The notes beneath the pieces were generated by a model. The model did not search any database. It was not told the DNA's origin and saw only the letters and a list, made by a program, of their open reading frames with translations. A stretch of 64,000 nucleotides of DNA from a virus, in the IMG/VR virus record IMGVR_UViG_3300034095_002552, positions 16,077 through 80,076 of that record. One strand, written 5' to 3'. Shown one piece after another: positions 33,535 to 42,068 of this stretch (its first letter is position 1; every line of letters begins with the position of its first letter). A program made the position numbers and the translations under genes.

Positions 33535-33889
33535 TTATTCTTATACTATCACTATCTTCATGATGCGTAGAAAATTCTATAATTTTAGCTCCATTTTTTC
33601 CAGCAATCATTTGATGTCTCAAGCCAGTAGGAACATGAAAAGACATTCCTTCTTTTAAAATAATTGACTTTAATTCTTCTCCGCCCCATCCATATAACAT
33701 TTCTATATCATTTTCCAAAATAAATAAAACCTCATCCTTTATAGCGTGATAATGGACAGAGCATTTCTTTTTTGGATTAAAAAAAAGAATTTTACCACAA
33801 TATTTTTCATTATTACATATCCATTGTTCATGCCCCCAACCCTTTGCCACAATAATATTTGGATGTAATGTGTAATTAGTTACTGACAT
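33521..33889 (-). CDS. Cupin-domain protein
   Basis: 122 residues, a single cupin of the mannose-6-phosphate isomerase type II C-terminal kind: KGWGHEQWICNN, KKCSVHYHAIKDEVLFILE (metal-binding HxH...E) and the second motif PTGLRHQMIAG. It may be a sugar isomerase/epimerase or a sugar-binding protein, fitting the many glycosyltransferase genes. It overlaps the kinase gene by 10 bp. Confidence 0.85.
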   Translation of the reverse strand: MSVTNYTLHPNIIVAKGWGHEQWICNNEKYCGKILFFNPKKKCSVHYHAIKDEVLFILENDIEMLYGWGGEELKSIILKEGMSFHVPTGLRHQMIAGKNGAKIIEFSTHHEDSDSIRIIKGD

Positions 33890-34509
33890 TTGTATGTTGT
33901 CTCAATAAAAGGAATCAATTGATCTCTAATTTTATAATGAAGATCGACTATTTCTTTATCATTTATAAGAAAATAATCATAATATTTAATTTCTTCTGGT
34001 GCATTTGGGGCATTGCTGTTTATTGGGCCTTCTTTTTGTGTGGCCACACACCATTCAAGCAAAGGCCTTAATTGTGCTTCAGATGGATTTAGATCATTGT
34101 TTAAAAAGTTTGGGCGATACAAAAGAACATTAATTCCTTCTCTCTTCCTAATATTCTTAGCTTCATTGTAATACCTACAATCAGAAATTATCAACTGTTT
34201 AGATGAGTCTCTGAGTGCAATGTCGATCCAAATATCTTCTACTATTTGCCTAAATCCATCACCTACGAATTGTAATCCTTTTCTTATATTCATCAGCATA
34301 TTTGGTGGAGGAGCATCAATTCTTTTCCATTTCTCTAAAAAAGCTCGGTCAACATTAAACGCATTGCAAAAAGTATTTTTTACAGCGTCTGCAAAACCGC
34401 ATCTTTCCCATTGCCCAAGCGTATCCACCCTATTTAGCTCCATTGCCAAATAATCAGCAGCAGTATCCTTGCCCATGGCCAATTGTGAAGCAAATCCTAC
34501 AATTCTCAT
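33880..34509 (-). CDS. 1: Deoxynucleoside monophosphate kinase (T4 gp1-like)
   Basis: 209 residues. The P-loop-like opening is GFASQLAMGKDTAADYLA, and the typical middle holds QFVGDGFRQIVEDIWIDIAL and LIISDCRYYNEAKNIRKREG (lid/substrate region). T4 gp1 phosphorylates dTMP, dGMP and modified dCMP. It works in the same pathway as the ribonucleotide reductase and dCMP deaminase here. A TATAAATA motif stands 23 nt upstream of the start. Confidence 0.86.
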   Translation of the reverse strand: MRIVGFASQLAMGKDTAADYLAMELNRVDTLGQWERCGFADAVKNTFCNAFNVDRAFLEKWKRIDAPPPNMLMNIRKGLQFVGDGFRQIVEDIWIDIALRDSSKQLIISDCRYYNEAKNIRKREGINVLLYRPNFLNNDLNPSEAQLRPLLEWCVATQKEGPINSNAPNAPEEIKYYDYFLINDKEIVDLHYKIRDQLIPFIETTYKCQ

Positions 34510-34531
34510 AATTGCTTACCTTTAAGGAAAT

Positions 34532-34539
34532 TATTTATA
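34532..34539 (-). promoter_or_regulatory. TATAAATA upstream of the dNMP kinase gene
   Basis: The late-promoter octamer on the minus strand, followed by ATTTCCTTAAAGG. A late promoter is not expected for a nucleotide kinase, so chance occurrence in AT-rich DNA is a real alternative. Confidence 0.3.
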
Positions 34540-34620
34540 AATCTATTTGTAACACAAATTGATCTTCCAATCAATCTGTTTTTCCATGATAATTAAACTT
34601 ATAATTTTATAAGAAATACC

Positions 34621-34881
34621 ATGAAGAAAAAAATAGAACCAATTTGTAAAAACTGTCTCCTTTATAATTCTGAAAAAAAGGAATGTAAAGTTGCAATATT
34701 AGCCTCTGGAAAAGAGTATCATATGCCAGTAGAGCTAAATGATCGTTGTCACATGGATGAACTTGGAATTGAAGTGCAACAAGTAAGATGGTGGACAGAA
34801 GACAAAGATGGGAAACCAGTAAATGGCAATGGTGTTGTAAAAATAGAATATCCAGAAAATTTTTTTGGCAAGAAGGATTAG
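34621..34881 (+). CDS. Small protein with four cysteines, 86 aa
   Basis: It starts MKKKIEPICKNCLLYNSEKKECKV, with C-x-x-C and a third Cys, and a later DRCHMDE. This C-x2-C-x(n)-C-x(n)-C-H pattern suggests a metal or iron-sulfur site. The C-terminal half is a beta-rich segment (QQVRWWTEDKDG). No family was recognised. A 7-bp AT hairpin (34598-34613) lies just upstream. It is 5 bp from the next gene. Confidence 0.7.
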   Translation: MKKKIEPICKNCLLYNSEKKECKVAILASGKEYHMPVELNDRCHMDELGIEVQQVRWWTEDKDGKPVNGNGVVKIEYPENFFGKKD

Positions 34882-34886
34882 TCTAG

Positions 34887-35591
34887 ATGGCAAATCCATG
34901 CTGTGGATATTTTGTAAATGGTGTGCCAGGCGATGGGTGCGGATGCCCTTGTTCTAAAATATGTCCGCCTCCAAATTGTCCATCAATAAAATTTTCATTT
35001 GAAATAGGAACAAGTTATTCAGTTCCGGTTCCAGCAGGTTGCAAATGTGAGCCGCCACCATCAGCATTCAAAATTGATGATGCCAATTGGGAGACTGTGA
35101 AGCACGAAAACAATCTTGTTCCATTCCCTTCATTTGATTTCAAATTTAATACCAAAGAAGAAAAAGATAATAATGATGATGAAGAATATGTTTTTTCATT
35201 AGCAGAAAACTGCTCAATACCTTGTAGTAAAATTGATGTCATAATTACAACTACCGCTTGTGGTTTTGAACTCCTCGGTTCGTTTGCAGTTAGGGCGGTT
35301 GGAGGTGGTATAGTTTCAGCGACTTATAGCGGTGGTGGCGATTGTTCTTTTGTAGTTAAAGTAAATGGCGGTGGATCAAGTGCATTTGTGGAAGATGGTG
35401 GTGGAATATCAGTAGAATTAGTTTCAACCAACCCATGTTGCTCTATTTGCCTTATAGATGTCTCATGTCCATCAATACCAGCTTCTATGCGAAGTCTTCT
35501 CTATAGAGCAAATCACATTTTAAAGGGAACAAAAACATATTTAAATAAATTTAAACTTAAAGAAAAGATTCGAAGATTAAAGAGAAGATAA
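34887..35591 (+). CDS. Cysteine/glycine-rich protein, possible virion component
   Basis: 234 residues. The first 60 have over ten cysteines in pairs (PCCG, CGCPCSKIC) with prolines. A beta-rich middle follows (CGFELLGSFAVRAVGGGIVSATYSGGGDCSFVVKVNGGG), then an NPCCSICLIDVSCPSIP motif and a basic C-terminal tail (LKEKIRRLKRR). The repeated CC pairs and Gly strands resemble surface or fibre-decorating proteins. Not recognised. It converges with the Hel308-like gene, overlapping 15 bp. Confidence 0.72.
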   Translation: MANPCCGYFVNGVPGDGCGCPCSKICPPPNCPSIKFSFEIGTSYSVPVPAGCKCEPPPSAFKIDDANWETVKHENNLVPFPSFDFKFNTKEEKDNNDDEEYVFSLAENCSIPCSKIDVIITTTACGFELLGSFAVRAVGGGIVSATYSGGGDCSFVVKVNGGGSSAFVEDGGGISVELVSTNPCCSICLIDVSCPSIPASMRSLLYRANHILKGTKTYLNKFKLKEKIRRLKRR

Positions 35592-37601
35592 TTTCATTGC
35601 CTGTTTTTTTATTTCCGTAATATACTCTTCCTTCATATTCAAAATTCCCTTAAGCTTTTTGTCATCCATTTCCGCAATAGACTCAATATTTTTAAATCCC
35701 ATGTCAAAAAGTTTCTTAGCTCTCACCTTTCCAATATTTGGAAGCTGACATAATTCAACTAGGTACGCTGGCACCCCATAAGCTATTCTTTTTTGCAAAT
35801 CTTTAAAAAACGACTCTTGTTTCCACTTTCCACTCATTGAGTCTATTACCGACAATATTTGCCCAATCCTTTCGAAATTTAACTGTAGCCCTCTTTGGTA
35901 TCCAGCCAATGCTGTAGAATTGTACCCATTCAATAGATTGTGGTAACAATAAACAGATTTTTTAACACCCTCTGTCAAATACTTGTAATCATCCTTAAGT
36001 TCTCTTTGTAATTTCTGATCAAACATTTGCATTTCTTTTTTTTCAGAAGAATTAACAATGTTGATTCTATTTGAGTCGATCTTAGATAACGCACAAGCCA
36101 AATGAATGTCATTTTCTTGGTTTTTTTTCAGAAAAAGAAAATAAAAGTTTTTTCTTAAATCCGCAACATCAAATGGAGAAAAATAAAATATACTGGATAT
36201 TTTTCCAATGCTTGAGGCAACAAATTTACCATCTTCTTCATATATTATTTCTTTTTTTATAAGTTCTTCTAACAATTCATTTAAATATGTTGAATTTAAA
36301 TTTCTATTTTGAAAATAAGCCAAAGATCTTTCATACCAAATTTTAATTTCTTCGATATTTCCAATATATTCATGATGAATCTCGCTAACCAAGTGAAAGG
36401 CTAGATTTCTTGGATTTTCAATAAGCTTTGAAGTTATTTTTTGAGGAATCCCCAACCTATCTCTATATTTTTTGGCTTCTGAATTTGGCAACAACACATA
36501 GGCATCCCCTCTTGGATCAATTCCCAACCTTCCAGATCTACCAACCATTTGTGTGACATTATATGTTTCCACTTCGTCTTTTCCACGATGCACACCAAGA
36601 ATAATCACCCTTCTTGCTGGGAGATTACAGCCCCAAGCCAATGTTGGAGTTGCAACTATTACTCTTAAATCGTTTCCATTTTTAAATCTTTTTTCGAGAT
36701 CAATTCTACTTTCTTTATTCAGATCGGCATTGTGAAATTCAACACTAATTTTATTCGACTTTAAAACATTTTTCATTTGCTCACCTGTTCTTTTTGTGTG
36801 AGCAAATATAAGAAATTTATCTTCTGGATAATCATTCACAATATCCATGGCTTTTTCTATTTTGTTGTTTTCCACAGAATCGTATGTGTACGCCTCATCA
36901 TCATAATTTTCATAGTGTAGCCCCAAAGGAACAGGCCTATACTCTGAATTTAAAACATAAGTTTCTTTTTTGTTGAGTGAATATGATAGCCATTCTGCTA
37001 TCTGATTAACATTTGGCATAGTGGCAGATAAAAGAATAATTCTACAATTTGGATTTATTTCCGTAAATTTCATCAATCCAACTTCAAGATGCTCTCCCCT
37101 GCCTGGAACAGTCAAAAGATGACATTCGTCAATTACTAAAGTTCCGATATCTTTTAGATAATCACTTTTCTCAGAATTTATATTTCTTGCCCTATGATTG
37201 AGCATTTCTGAAGTCATTATTATCAAATTAGATTCATTTAATTCTTTCTGTCTAGCTGGTGTAATTCGGTAATCGCCTGTGCAAATAGATATGTTTATGT
37301 CGTGAAAATGGTAATTTGGGTCTGTCCATTGATCTATTTTTTCTTGTGCTAATGCTCTAAGAGGAGCAAGAAACATTCCTTTGCCACCTCGTTTTCTAAT
37401 TTCGTGAGCAAGAAACATTTCTGCGACAACGGTTTTTCCCGCACTTGTTTTGGCAGCAATTAAAACATTTATATCTTTATCGTAAATTTCAAATATCCTA
37501 CTTTGAACTGGGTTGAAATTCTCAAATTCCCAAGATGCCAATGAATATTTATTTGTATTTACCAAATCATTTTGATCTAATATTTCGATAATTGGTGGCA
37601 T
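35577..37601 (-). CDS. Hel308/Ski2-like SF2 DNA helicase
   Basis: 674 residues. A Q-motif-like NFNPVQSRIF is followed by Walker A AAKTSAGKT (49-57), LAPLRALAQEK (Ia), VIDECHLL (DExH), LLSATMPN (III), ATPTLAWGCNLPARRVI (V) and QMVGRSGRLGID (VI). A winged-helix and ratchet region leads to a C-terminal helix-hairpin-helix QLPNIGKVRAKKLFDMGFKNI. This is the archaeal Hel308/HelQ layout: 3'-5' unwinding at stalled forks. Uncommon in phages. The start follows directly on the HNH gene with GAGGAATAA. Confidence 0.9.
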   Translation of the reverse strand: MPPIIEILDQNDLVNTNKYSLASWEFENFNPVQSRIFEIYDKDINVLIAAKTSAGKTVVAEMFLAHEIRKRGGKGMFLAPLRALAQEKIDQWTDPNYHFHDINISICTGDYRITPARQKELNESNLIIMTSEMLNHRARNINSEKSDYLKDIGTLVIDECHLLTVPGRGEHLEVGLMKFTEINPNCRIILLSATMPNVNQIAEWLSYSLNKKETYVLNSEYRPVPLGLHYENYDDEAYTYDSVENNKIEKAMDIVNDYPEDKFLIFAHTKRTGEQMKNVLKSNKISVEFHNADLNKESRIDLEKRFKNGNDLRVIVATPTLAWGCNLPARRVIILGVHRGKDEVETYNVTQMVGRSGRLGIDPRGDAYVLLPNSEAKKYRDRLGIPQKITSKLIENPRNLAFHLVSEIHHEYIGNIEEIKIWYERSLAYFQNRNLNSTYLNELLEELIKKEIIYEEDGKFVASSIGKISSIFYFSPFDVADLRKNFYFLFLKKNQENDIHLACALSKIDSNRINIVNSSEKKEMQMFDQKLQRELKDDYKYLTEGVKKSVYCYHNLLNGYNSTALAGYQRGLQLNFERIGQILSVIDSMSGKWKQESFFKDLQKRIAYGVPAYLVELCQLPNIGKVRAKKLFDMGFKNIESIAEMDDKKLKGILNMKEEYITEIKKQAMKLSSL

Positions 37602-38057
37602 TTATTCCTCTAGTCTTTTATTCCAAATGTGATTAATTTCAGTGCCTATAGACTTCATTTCATTTTCAGAAAAGAAATTGCTTTTTATCTTATTGCAAAT
37701 TAAGCAACAAAGAGCAATATTATCTAATGTATAGTCGCCATAATTGTCAATCCTGTCAATGCCTAATGACTCAACACCTAAGCCAATTTGAGATTTTATT
37801 TTGAACTTATGAATTTCTTTTTCTTTAAGTCCACAATAATGGCATTGTCTATCAGAGTTTCTCAACCATATTAAAAATTCTTCTTCTGAAATAAGAATTT
37901 CTGGGTTTCTTTTTCGTTTTCTTTTAAAATTAGAATTGTTTTTTAAATTTTTAAATTTTTGACAATCTTTGCAGACTAGCATTTTCCCAGAAGTGTACCG
38001 CAAATCAATATCTGTAGTATTACATTTTTTGCATGCCCATAAATCACCTTGACTCAT
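37602..38057 (-). CDS. HNH endonuclease
   Basis: 151 residues from the ATG preceded by GGAGGAAA; an upstream TTG is discarded. The N-terminal zinc ribbon is ACKKCNTTDID and CKDC. The C-terminal HNH core is CHYCGLKEKEI, SLGIDRIDNYGDYTLDNIALCCLICNKIKS, with two zinc CxxC pairs and the ID-x-N-x-Y-T-x-x-N motif. It may be a free-standing homing enzyme or part of DNA degradation. It is coupled to the Hel308-like gene downstream. Confidence 0.87.
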   Translation of the reverse strand: MSQGDLWACKKCNTTDIDLRYTSGKMLVCKDCQKFKNLKNNSNFKRKRKRNPEILISEEEFLIWLRNSDRQCHYCGLKEKEIHKFKIKSQIGLGVESLGIDRIDNYGDYTLDNIALCCLICNKIKSNFFSENEMKSIGTEINHIWNKRLEE

Positions 38058-38087
38058 TTTCCTCCACAAAAAATTTAAAATAAATCA

Positions 38088-38131
38088 GTCACGACAATAG
38101 AGGCTATTTTTTCGTCCTCTATTATCGTGAC
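38088..38131 (-). terminator. 16-bp inverted repeat with one mismatch
   Basis: GTCACGACAATAGAGG pairs with CCTCTATTATCGTGAC except at one C-A position, around a 12-nt loop containing a homopolymer run. It lies between two minus genes, 11 bp after the upstream stop, and is followed on that strand by TGATTTATTTT. Terminator or RNA-processing hairpin. Confidence 0.7.
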
Positions 38132-38141
38132 AATAAAATTA

Positions 38142-38396
38142 CTATCTATTTATTTCAAATCTTTTTTTATACTCTTTATTTACATGCTCATGCATAAAAT
38201 CTAACATGTCATATAAATCTTTTGGAGAATTTGCTGTTCCTAGCCAACGATCCATTTCTTTATTATTACAAACATAATTAAGAACTTCTGAAAGATCGCC
38301 AGAATATCTAAAGTTAAGCCTACTATGCAAAACCTTTAAATTCTCATCAGAAAGCCTGTAAAAATACTCTTTTAAAAACTGTTCCTGCTTCTTCAT
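38142..38396 (-). CDS. Unknown helical protein, 84 aa
   Basis: Helical, charged protein (YFYRLSDENLKVLHSRLNFRYSGD, DLYDMLDFMHEHVNKEYKKRF). The start has GAGGTTTATCC. Its ATG overlaps, head to head on the other strand, the ATG of the next plus gene (a shared CATG). No family was recognised. Confidence 0.68.
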   Translation of the reverse strand: MKKQEQFLKEYFYRLSDENLKVLHSRLNFRYSGDLSEVLNYVCNNKEMDRWLGTANSPKDLYDMLDFMHEHVNKEYKKRFEINR

Positions 38397-38754
38397 GGAT
38401 AAACCTCAAATGGAAATTAAAAATATATTTAACAAACAAAAATTTGAAGAACTACTTGTCACAAAATGGACACATTTTTTAGATGGTTCCAATTTAATAA
38501 AAGTAATAAATGATCTTGTGTTACAAAACAAACATAATTTTGAACTTATTCCAAACACAAGTTATAAAAAAAAAGGCACACAAATTATGATCTCAAGATT
38601 CCAAAATACAGAACATGGATTTATAATTTGGATCGACTTTTTAGTTCCTTTGCAAAACGAACAAGTTGCCATAGGAACAACCGAAATGTTCCTACTATCT
38701 AATGGTATTTTAAGTCATTCAAAAACTTTAGGCAATATATATAATTATAATTAA
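38395..38754 (+). CDS. Unknown protein, 119 aa
   Basis: Mixed alpha/beta protein with a hydrophobic C-terminal half (GFIIWIDFLVPLQNEQVAIGTTEMFLLSNG). Start uncertain: the first ATG overlaps the opposite gene's ATG, and a second in-frame ATG lies 15 nt on; neither has a good ribosome site. The stop shares TTAA with the opposing gene. Confidence 0.62.
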   Translation: MDKPQMEIKNIFNKQKFEELLVTKWTHFLDGSNLIKVINDLVLQNKHNFELIPNTSYKKKGTQIMISRFQNTEHGFIIWIDFLVPLQNEQVAIGTTEMFLLSNGILSHSKTLGNIYNYN

Positions 38755-39050
38755 ACTACATCTAATCGCCTAACTTGTTCGCCATCTTGATTTATAAAAC
38801 TATCATCTAAAATTAACGCATTTTTTTCATCTGCAAATCTAAGCCCAAGATTAAAAGAATCTAGACAAGCAGTTCTATCGTCACGAGATGCCATAACCCA
38901 ACAATAATTATCTTTTTTTATAAATTTTCCACTTTGGCTTTCTTGTGTTATCCCAATTTCTAAAGTGACATTATCTGGCAAAAAAATTTCTATTTGCCCA
39001 TGTTTCAATAAATGCTCTACAATTAAACACTGTATTTTGTTTTTACTCAT
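38751..39050 (-). CDS. Unknown protein, 99 aa
   Basis: Start chosen at the ATG after GAGGTTATT; the longer reading adds an unlikely hydrophobic lead. A compact beta-rich protein (IEIFLPDNVTLEIGITQES, NYCWVMASRDDRTACLDSFNLGLRF). No family was recognised. Part of a minus-strand run of small genes. Confidence 0.66.
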   Translation of the reverse strand: MSKNKIQCLIVEHLLKHGQIEIFLPDNVTLEIGITQESQSGKFIKKDNYCWVMASRDDRTACLDSFNLGLRFADEKNALILDDSFINQDGEQVRRLDVV

Positions 39051-39072
39051 AATAACCTCGCATAAAAATATT

Positions 39073-39543
39073 TTAAATAAAAAAAACTTTATTCGGAGGA
39101 ACATAGAAATATTTCATATCATCATAAAACCCATGCTTCCAATCACCTTGATCTTTATATGGATTAGAGATTACGCTTTCTTGTTTGTCTAAATACACAG
39201 TCCAACAGTAAATTTTTCGATTTTCTTTATAAGTCTCTACCAATGATAATTCTTTATTTCCAAGAAATCTTTTTGCAAATTTACAAATTACTGGCAATGG
39301 TAAATATGTACTATAATCACCATAAAGCTGTAATAAATCTAAATAGTATTTACCATAATCACACCTTTGATAATGTGCGATTAAAGAATAACCATCTACA
39401 ATAAAAATTCTTGTTTTAAAAATTAAAAGATCATCATTTTGTAAACTTAAAGTGCAAATCGGATAGTTGTATGGAACTAAAATTTTTGCTAAATTTTTTA
39501 GTTCTTTTATTGACTTATCGATATTTTTACTATGATCTGACAT
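39073..39543 (-). CDS. Unknown protein, 156 aa
   Basis: Soluble alpha/beta protein with an aromatic-rich end (WKHGFYDDMKYFYVPPNKVFFI). The ribosome site AAAAGGTAG precedes the ATG. No motif or family was recognised. Confidence 0.68.
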   Translation of the reverse strand: MSDHSKNIDKSIKELKNLAKILVPYNYPICTLSLQNDDLLIFKTRIFIVDGYSLIAHYQRCDYGKYYLDLLQLYGDYSTYLPLPVICKFAKRFLGNKELSLVETYKENRKIYCWTVYLDKQESVISNPYKDQGDWKHGFYDDMKYFYVPPNKVFFI

Positions 39544-39579
39544 ATTATTCTACCTTTTCTATGTCTACTCTATGTATTG

Positions 39580-40593
39580 TTATTTTTTAAACTTCTCATG
39601 AAAAAAATCACAATTAAAAACATTATGATTTGATGATCTTAATTTATCTAAAGTGTTTTCCATATTGAACTTACATTCACTACCAAAAATTCCACGATCA
39701 GCATTGGAAATATTCTGTTGAAGCCTAATATATAGCCAAAATCTAAGCTCTTTCATGCCTTCAGATAAATTTTTATCATCGTCTAAATGCAAAAATTGTA
39801 AAAACTCCTCAATGGTTAACCAAGAATAACTAGAAAAAGAATCACCATCTTTATAATCACAAGGCAATTTTCTTTCTAGCGAACATTTTATAAAATGTAA
39901 AATCAATAAAATATAGTTTTTAGCATTAAAATAACTAATGCAACATGATGAATCCATAATTCTAAATTCAATTGTATTTCTTTTTCTGTTAACCATGTGG
40001 TAAGTGTTTAAAGTAAAATACTTATGCTTTCCAAGCTGATTAATTAAATATCCACTATCATGCATTTCATTTTTAACACTTTCAACAATCGATGTAAAAG
40101 ACAACATTTGGCAATATTTGCTTTTTCTTCTTTTAATTGGAACTATATCCATAAAAACATTTTCGCATTTAATCCACCACGAAATAATTGCACCTAAATC
40201 ATCTTTTTTCAAATCATTTACATCAACATGAATATGAAAAGAACATCTTGAATCGGCTTGCACAAAATTATCAGTTGAAAATGAATTAACGACAGAGCAA
40301 ACACTTTTGATTCCAGTCATACCTTTTAAAACTGGTGTGCATATTTCTATTCCACAACTACTATCTGGTTTTAATATCCAAGAGTCATTGTGGTGATTAT
40401 TTTGCCATCGATGAATATCAACTTTGTTTTTAACCGTTTTTTGTACTAAATTTGCTATGTATCCTATGCCTTCTGGTAGGTTTCCGAATTCATATCCAGA
40501 AGGTCTATTCCTAAGATCGAAAGCGTTCAATTCAATCTCAACGCCAAATCTTCTTGAACTATCACATGATATTAAATTTCTGTTATTGTCCAC
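39580..40593 (-). CDS. Putative amidoligase (COOH-NH2 ligase, GCS-like fold)
   Basis: 337 residues from a GTG start preceded by GAGGGAACC. The amidoligase_2 pattern is visible: RRFGVEIELNAFD (metal-binding E-x-E), WILKPDSSCGIEICTPVLKG, CSFHIHVDVNDL, and NTYHMVNRKRNTIEFRIMDSS. Enzymes of this glutamine-synthetase/GCS-like group join an amine to a carboxylate with ATP. Phage members are thought to modify peptides or cell-wall components. The genome also has a class II glutamine amidotransferase and an M14 peptidase, which could form a pathway. Confidence 0.82.
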   Translation of the reverse strand: MDNNRNLISCDSSRRFGVEIELNAFDLRNRPSGYEFGNLPEGIGYIANLVQKTVKNKVDIHRWQNNHHNDSWILKPDSSCGIEICTPVLKGMTGIKSVCSVVNSFSTDNFVQADSRCSFHIHVDVNDLKKDDLGAIISWWIKCENVFMDIVPIKRRKSKYCQMLSFTSIVESVKNEMHDSGYLINQLGKHKYFTLNTYHMVNRKRNTIEFRIMDSSCCISYFNAKNYILLILHFIKCSLERKLPCDYKDGDSFSSYSWLTIEEFLQFLHLDDDKNLSEGMKELRFWLYIRLQQNISNADRGIFGSECKFNMENTLDKLRSSNHNVFNCDFFHEKFKK

Positions 40594-40615
40594 GCTTGGT
40601 TCCCTCGTTTATAAT

Positions 40616-40623
40616 TATAAATA
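40616..40623 (+). promoter_or_regulatory. TATAAATA, candidate late promoter
   Basis: The octamer lies 26 nt before the ATG at 40649, with an AAAGGAG ribosome site between. Its position between divergent genes and its correct orientation favour a real promoter, though chance occurrence is possible. Confidence 0.45.
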
Positions 40624-40648
40624 ATATTCTATCCAAAGGAGAATAACG

Positions 40649-41080
40649 ATGAATTGTTTATTAGTAAAATTAAAAGACAAAAGAAAATTCCTTACAAGCA
40701 AAAACAATTTAGATCAACTAATTGAGTTTGCAAATACATTTAAAGCAGAATTATCATTAGTTGAAACCAATTGCAAAAATATAAAATCATTAGAGGAACT
40801 TGCTAATGATATTTGTGATACCAATTGCAAACAAGAAGATTTTGATTATAAAGAAATTGAAAAAATTGCAAAAAAAAAATCAAACAAAATATTTGAACAA
40901 ATGATAAAAGATCTAAAAAGCAAAAAAACAATTGATATTAGCAAAATAAAATGTGAATTTAGCAAACAAGGATTGGAAGAAAAAGAAATATCTGCACAAA
41001 TACAAAAAGCCAAGAATTACATCAAAAAAATTGGGTTTACATTGAATAAAATCGATAAAAATAAGTATAAAATAAATTAA
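40649..41080 (+). CDS. Unknown Lys-rich helical protein, 143 aa
   Basis: It begins MNCLLVKLKDKRKFLTSKNN with an N-terminal strand/turn, then helices rich in Lys and Glu (SLEELANDICDTNCKQEDFD, EKEISAQIQKAKNYIKKIGF). Strong ribosome site and a probable late promoter, so likely late-expressed. I recall similar phage proteins without assigned function. Confidence 0.7.
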   Translation: MNCLLVKLKDKRKFLTSKNNLDQLIEFANTFKAELSLVETNCKNIKSLEELANDICDTNCKQEDFDYKEIEKIAKKKSNKIFEQMIKDLKSKKTIDISKIKCEFSKQGLEEKEISAQIQKAKNYIKKIGFTLNKIDKNKYKIN

Positions 41081-41087
41081 ATAATTC

Positions 41088-42002
41088 TTATTTTAATAGA
41101 AAAACTTTATTTTCATCCATTAAATCTTTTAGCTTTATCAATATAGAAGCTACAATTTGTCTAACTCTTTCTCTTGTTATTCCTAATTTTTTCCCAATAT
41201 GTCTTAACGAATAATATTCTTTTTTACAATTGATTCCAAATTTCATGCAAATAATAAATCTTTGCCTTTTATTGCATCGCTTTAGCAAAGATTCCACACA
41301 ATGATTTATGTGTTCCTTTTCGCAAAAATTACTCAAAGGATCTTCTATTACAGGATTAAGTTGTTCTGTCAATTGAATGCTTCTAAGCATTATGATAATC
41401 ATTTGTAGATTTTTAGGATAAGTTCCAAAATCATTAATGTTTTCAATTTCTAATTCTTTTTCAATATTTTTCACATCATTAAAAGCAAGAGTTTGAAAAA
41501 TTACAGTTGATATTTTTTGCAATTTTGAATAAACATTTGTCGGAACTTTAACAAAATATCTATTGTGAGATATGTATTTATAAATTCTTTTATAAATATG
41601 AAAAAGTACATAATAACTAAATTTAACATTCTTGCTTGCATCATAACCATTTATTGCCTCATAAATACCCAAAACACCTTCTTGAATGCAATCAGGCATT
41701 AAATCAACAGGGATATTTATTTTTTTTCCCATCCAATAAATCAATTTATAACAAGAAAAAACAAGTTTATCACAAGCCTTTATATCGCCATTTTTGGCAC
41801 TTTTAACAAGATTCATTTGCTCTTGTGTTGTTAATTTTTTTTTAAAATTTTCTTGTTCTATTTTGTCGAATGTGAAGTCACGATAAAATTTAATACCATA
41901 ATTTTTTTTTAAACTAAATTCAAAAAGTCTGTCTAATTTAGTTATTTTAAATTTTTGCCAATTTTTAAACGACTTGGTATTTCCCAATTTAACAGAACTC
42001 AT
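41088..42002 (-). CDS. Sigma-70-family RNA polymerase sigma factor (regions 2-4)
   Basis: 304 residues. Region 2 spans about 75-175 (LTTQEQMNLVKSAKNGDIKACDKLVFSCYKLIYW, PDCIQEGVLGIYEAINGYDASKNVKFSYYVLFHIYKRI). A region-3 segment is FVKVPTNVYSKLQKIS. Region 4 near the end is YYSLRHIGKKLGITRERVRQIVASILIKLK, the -35-reading helix-turn-helix. Unlike the gp55-like factor it has a full region 4, so it may direct middle transcription or replace the host factor. The AAGGAG site is good. The gene is bounded upstream by the uvsX terminator. Confidence 0.9.
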   Translation of the reverse strand: MSSVKLGNTKSFKNWQKFKITKLDRLFEFSLKKNYGIKFYRDFTFDKIEQENFKKKLTTQEQMNLVKSAKNGDIKACDKLVFSCYKLIYWMGKKINIPVDLMPDCIQEGVLGIYEAINGYDASKNVKFSYYVLFHIYKRIYKYISHNRYFVKVPTNVYSKLQKISTVIFQTLAFNDVKNIEKELEIENINDFGTYPKNLQMIIIMLRSIQLTEQLNPVIEDPLSNFCEKEHINHCVESLLKRCNKRQRFIICMKFGINCKKEYYSLRHIGKKLGITRERVRQIVASILIKLKDLMDENKVFLLK

Positions 42003-42068
42003 CAGCTACTCCTTAACTTGTATGACAAATAATATTGATTAATTCATCAAAGTAAAGGCAAAAAAAAA

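Noticed and set aside
41058-41096. AAAATAAG/CTTATTTT inverted repeat between convergent genes as a terminator
   Set aside because: Loop over 20 nt and A/T-only stem apart from one pair; expected by chance here.
41570-41600. TATTTATA/TATAAATA motifs within the sigma-70-like gene
   Set aside because: Within coding sequence, no gene start at a suitable distance.
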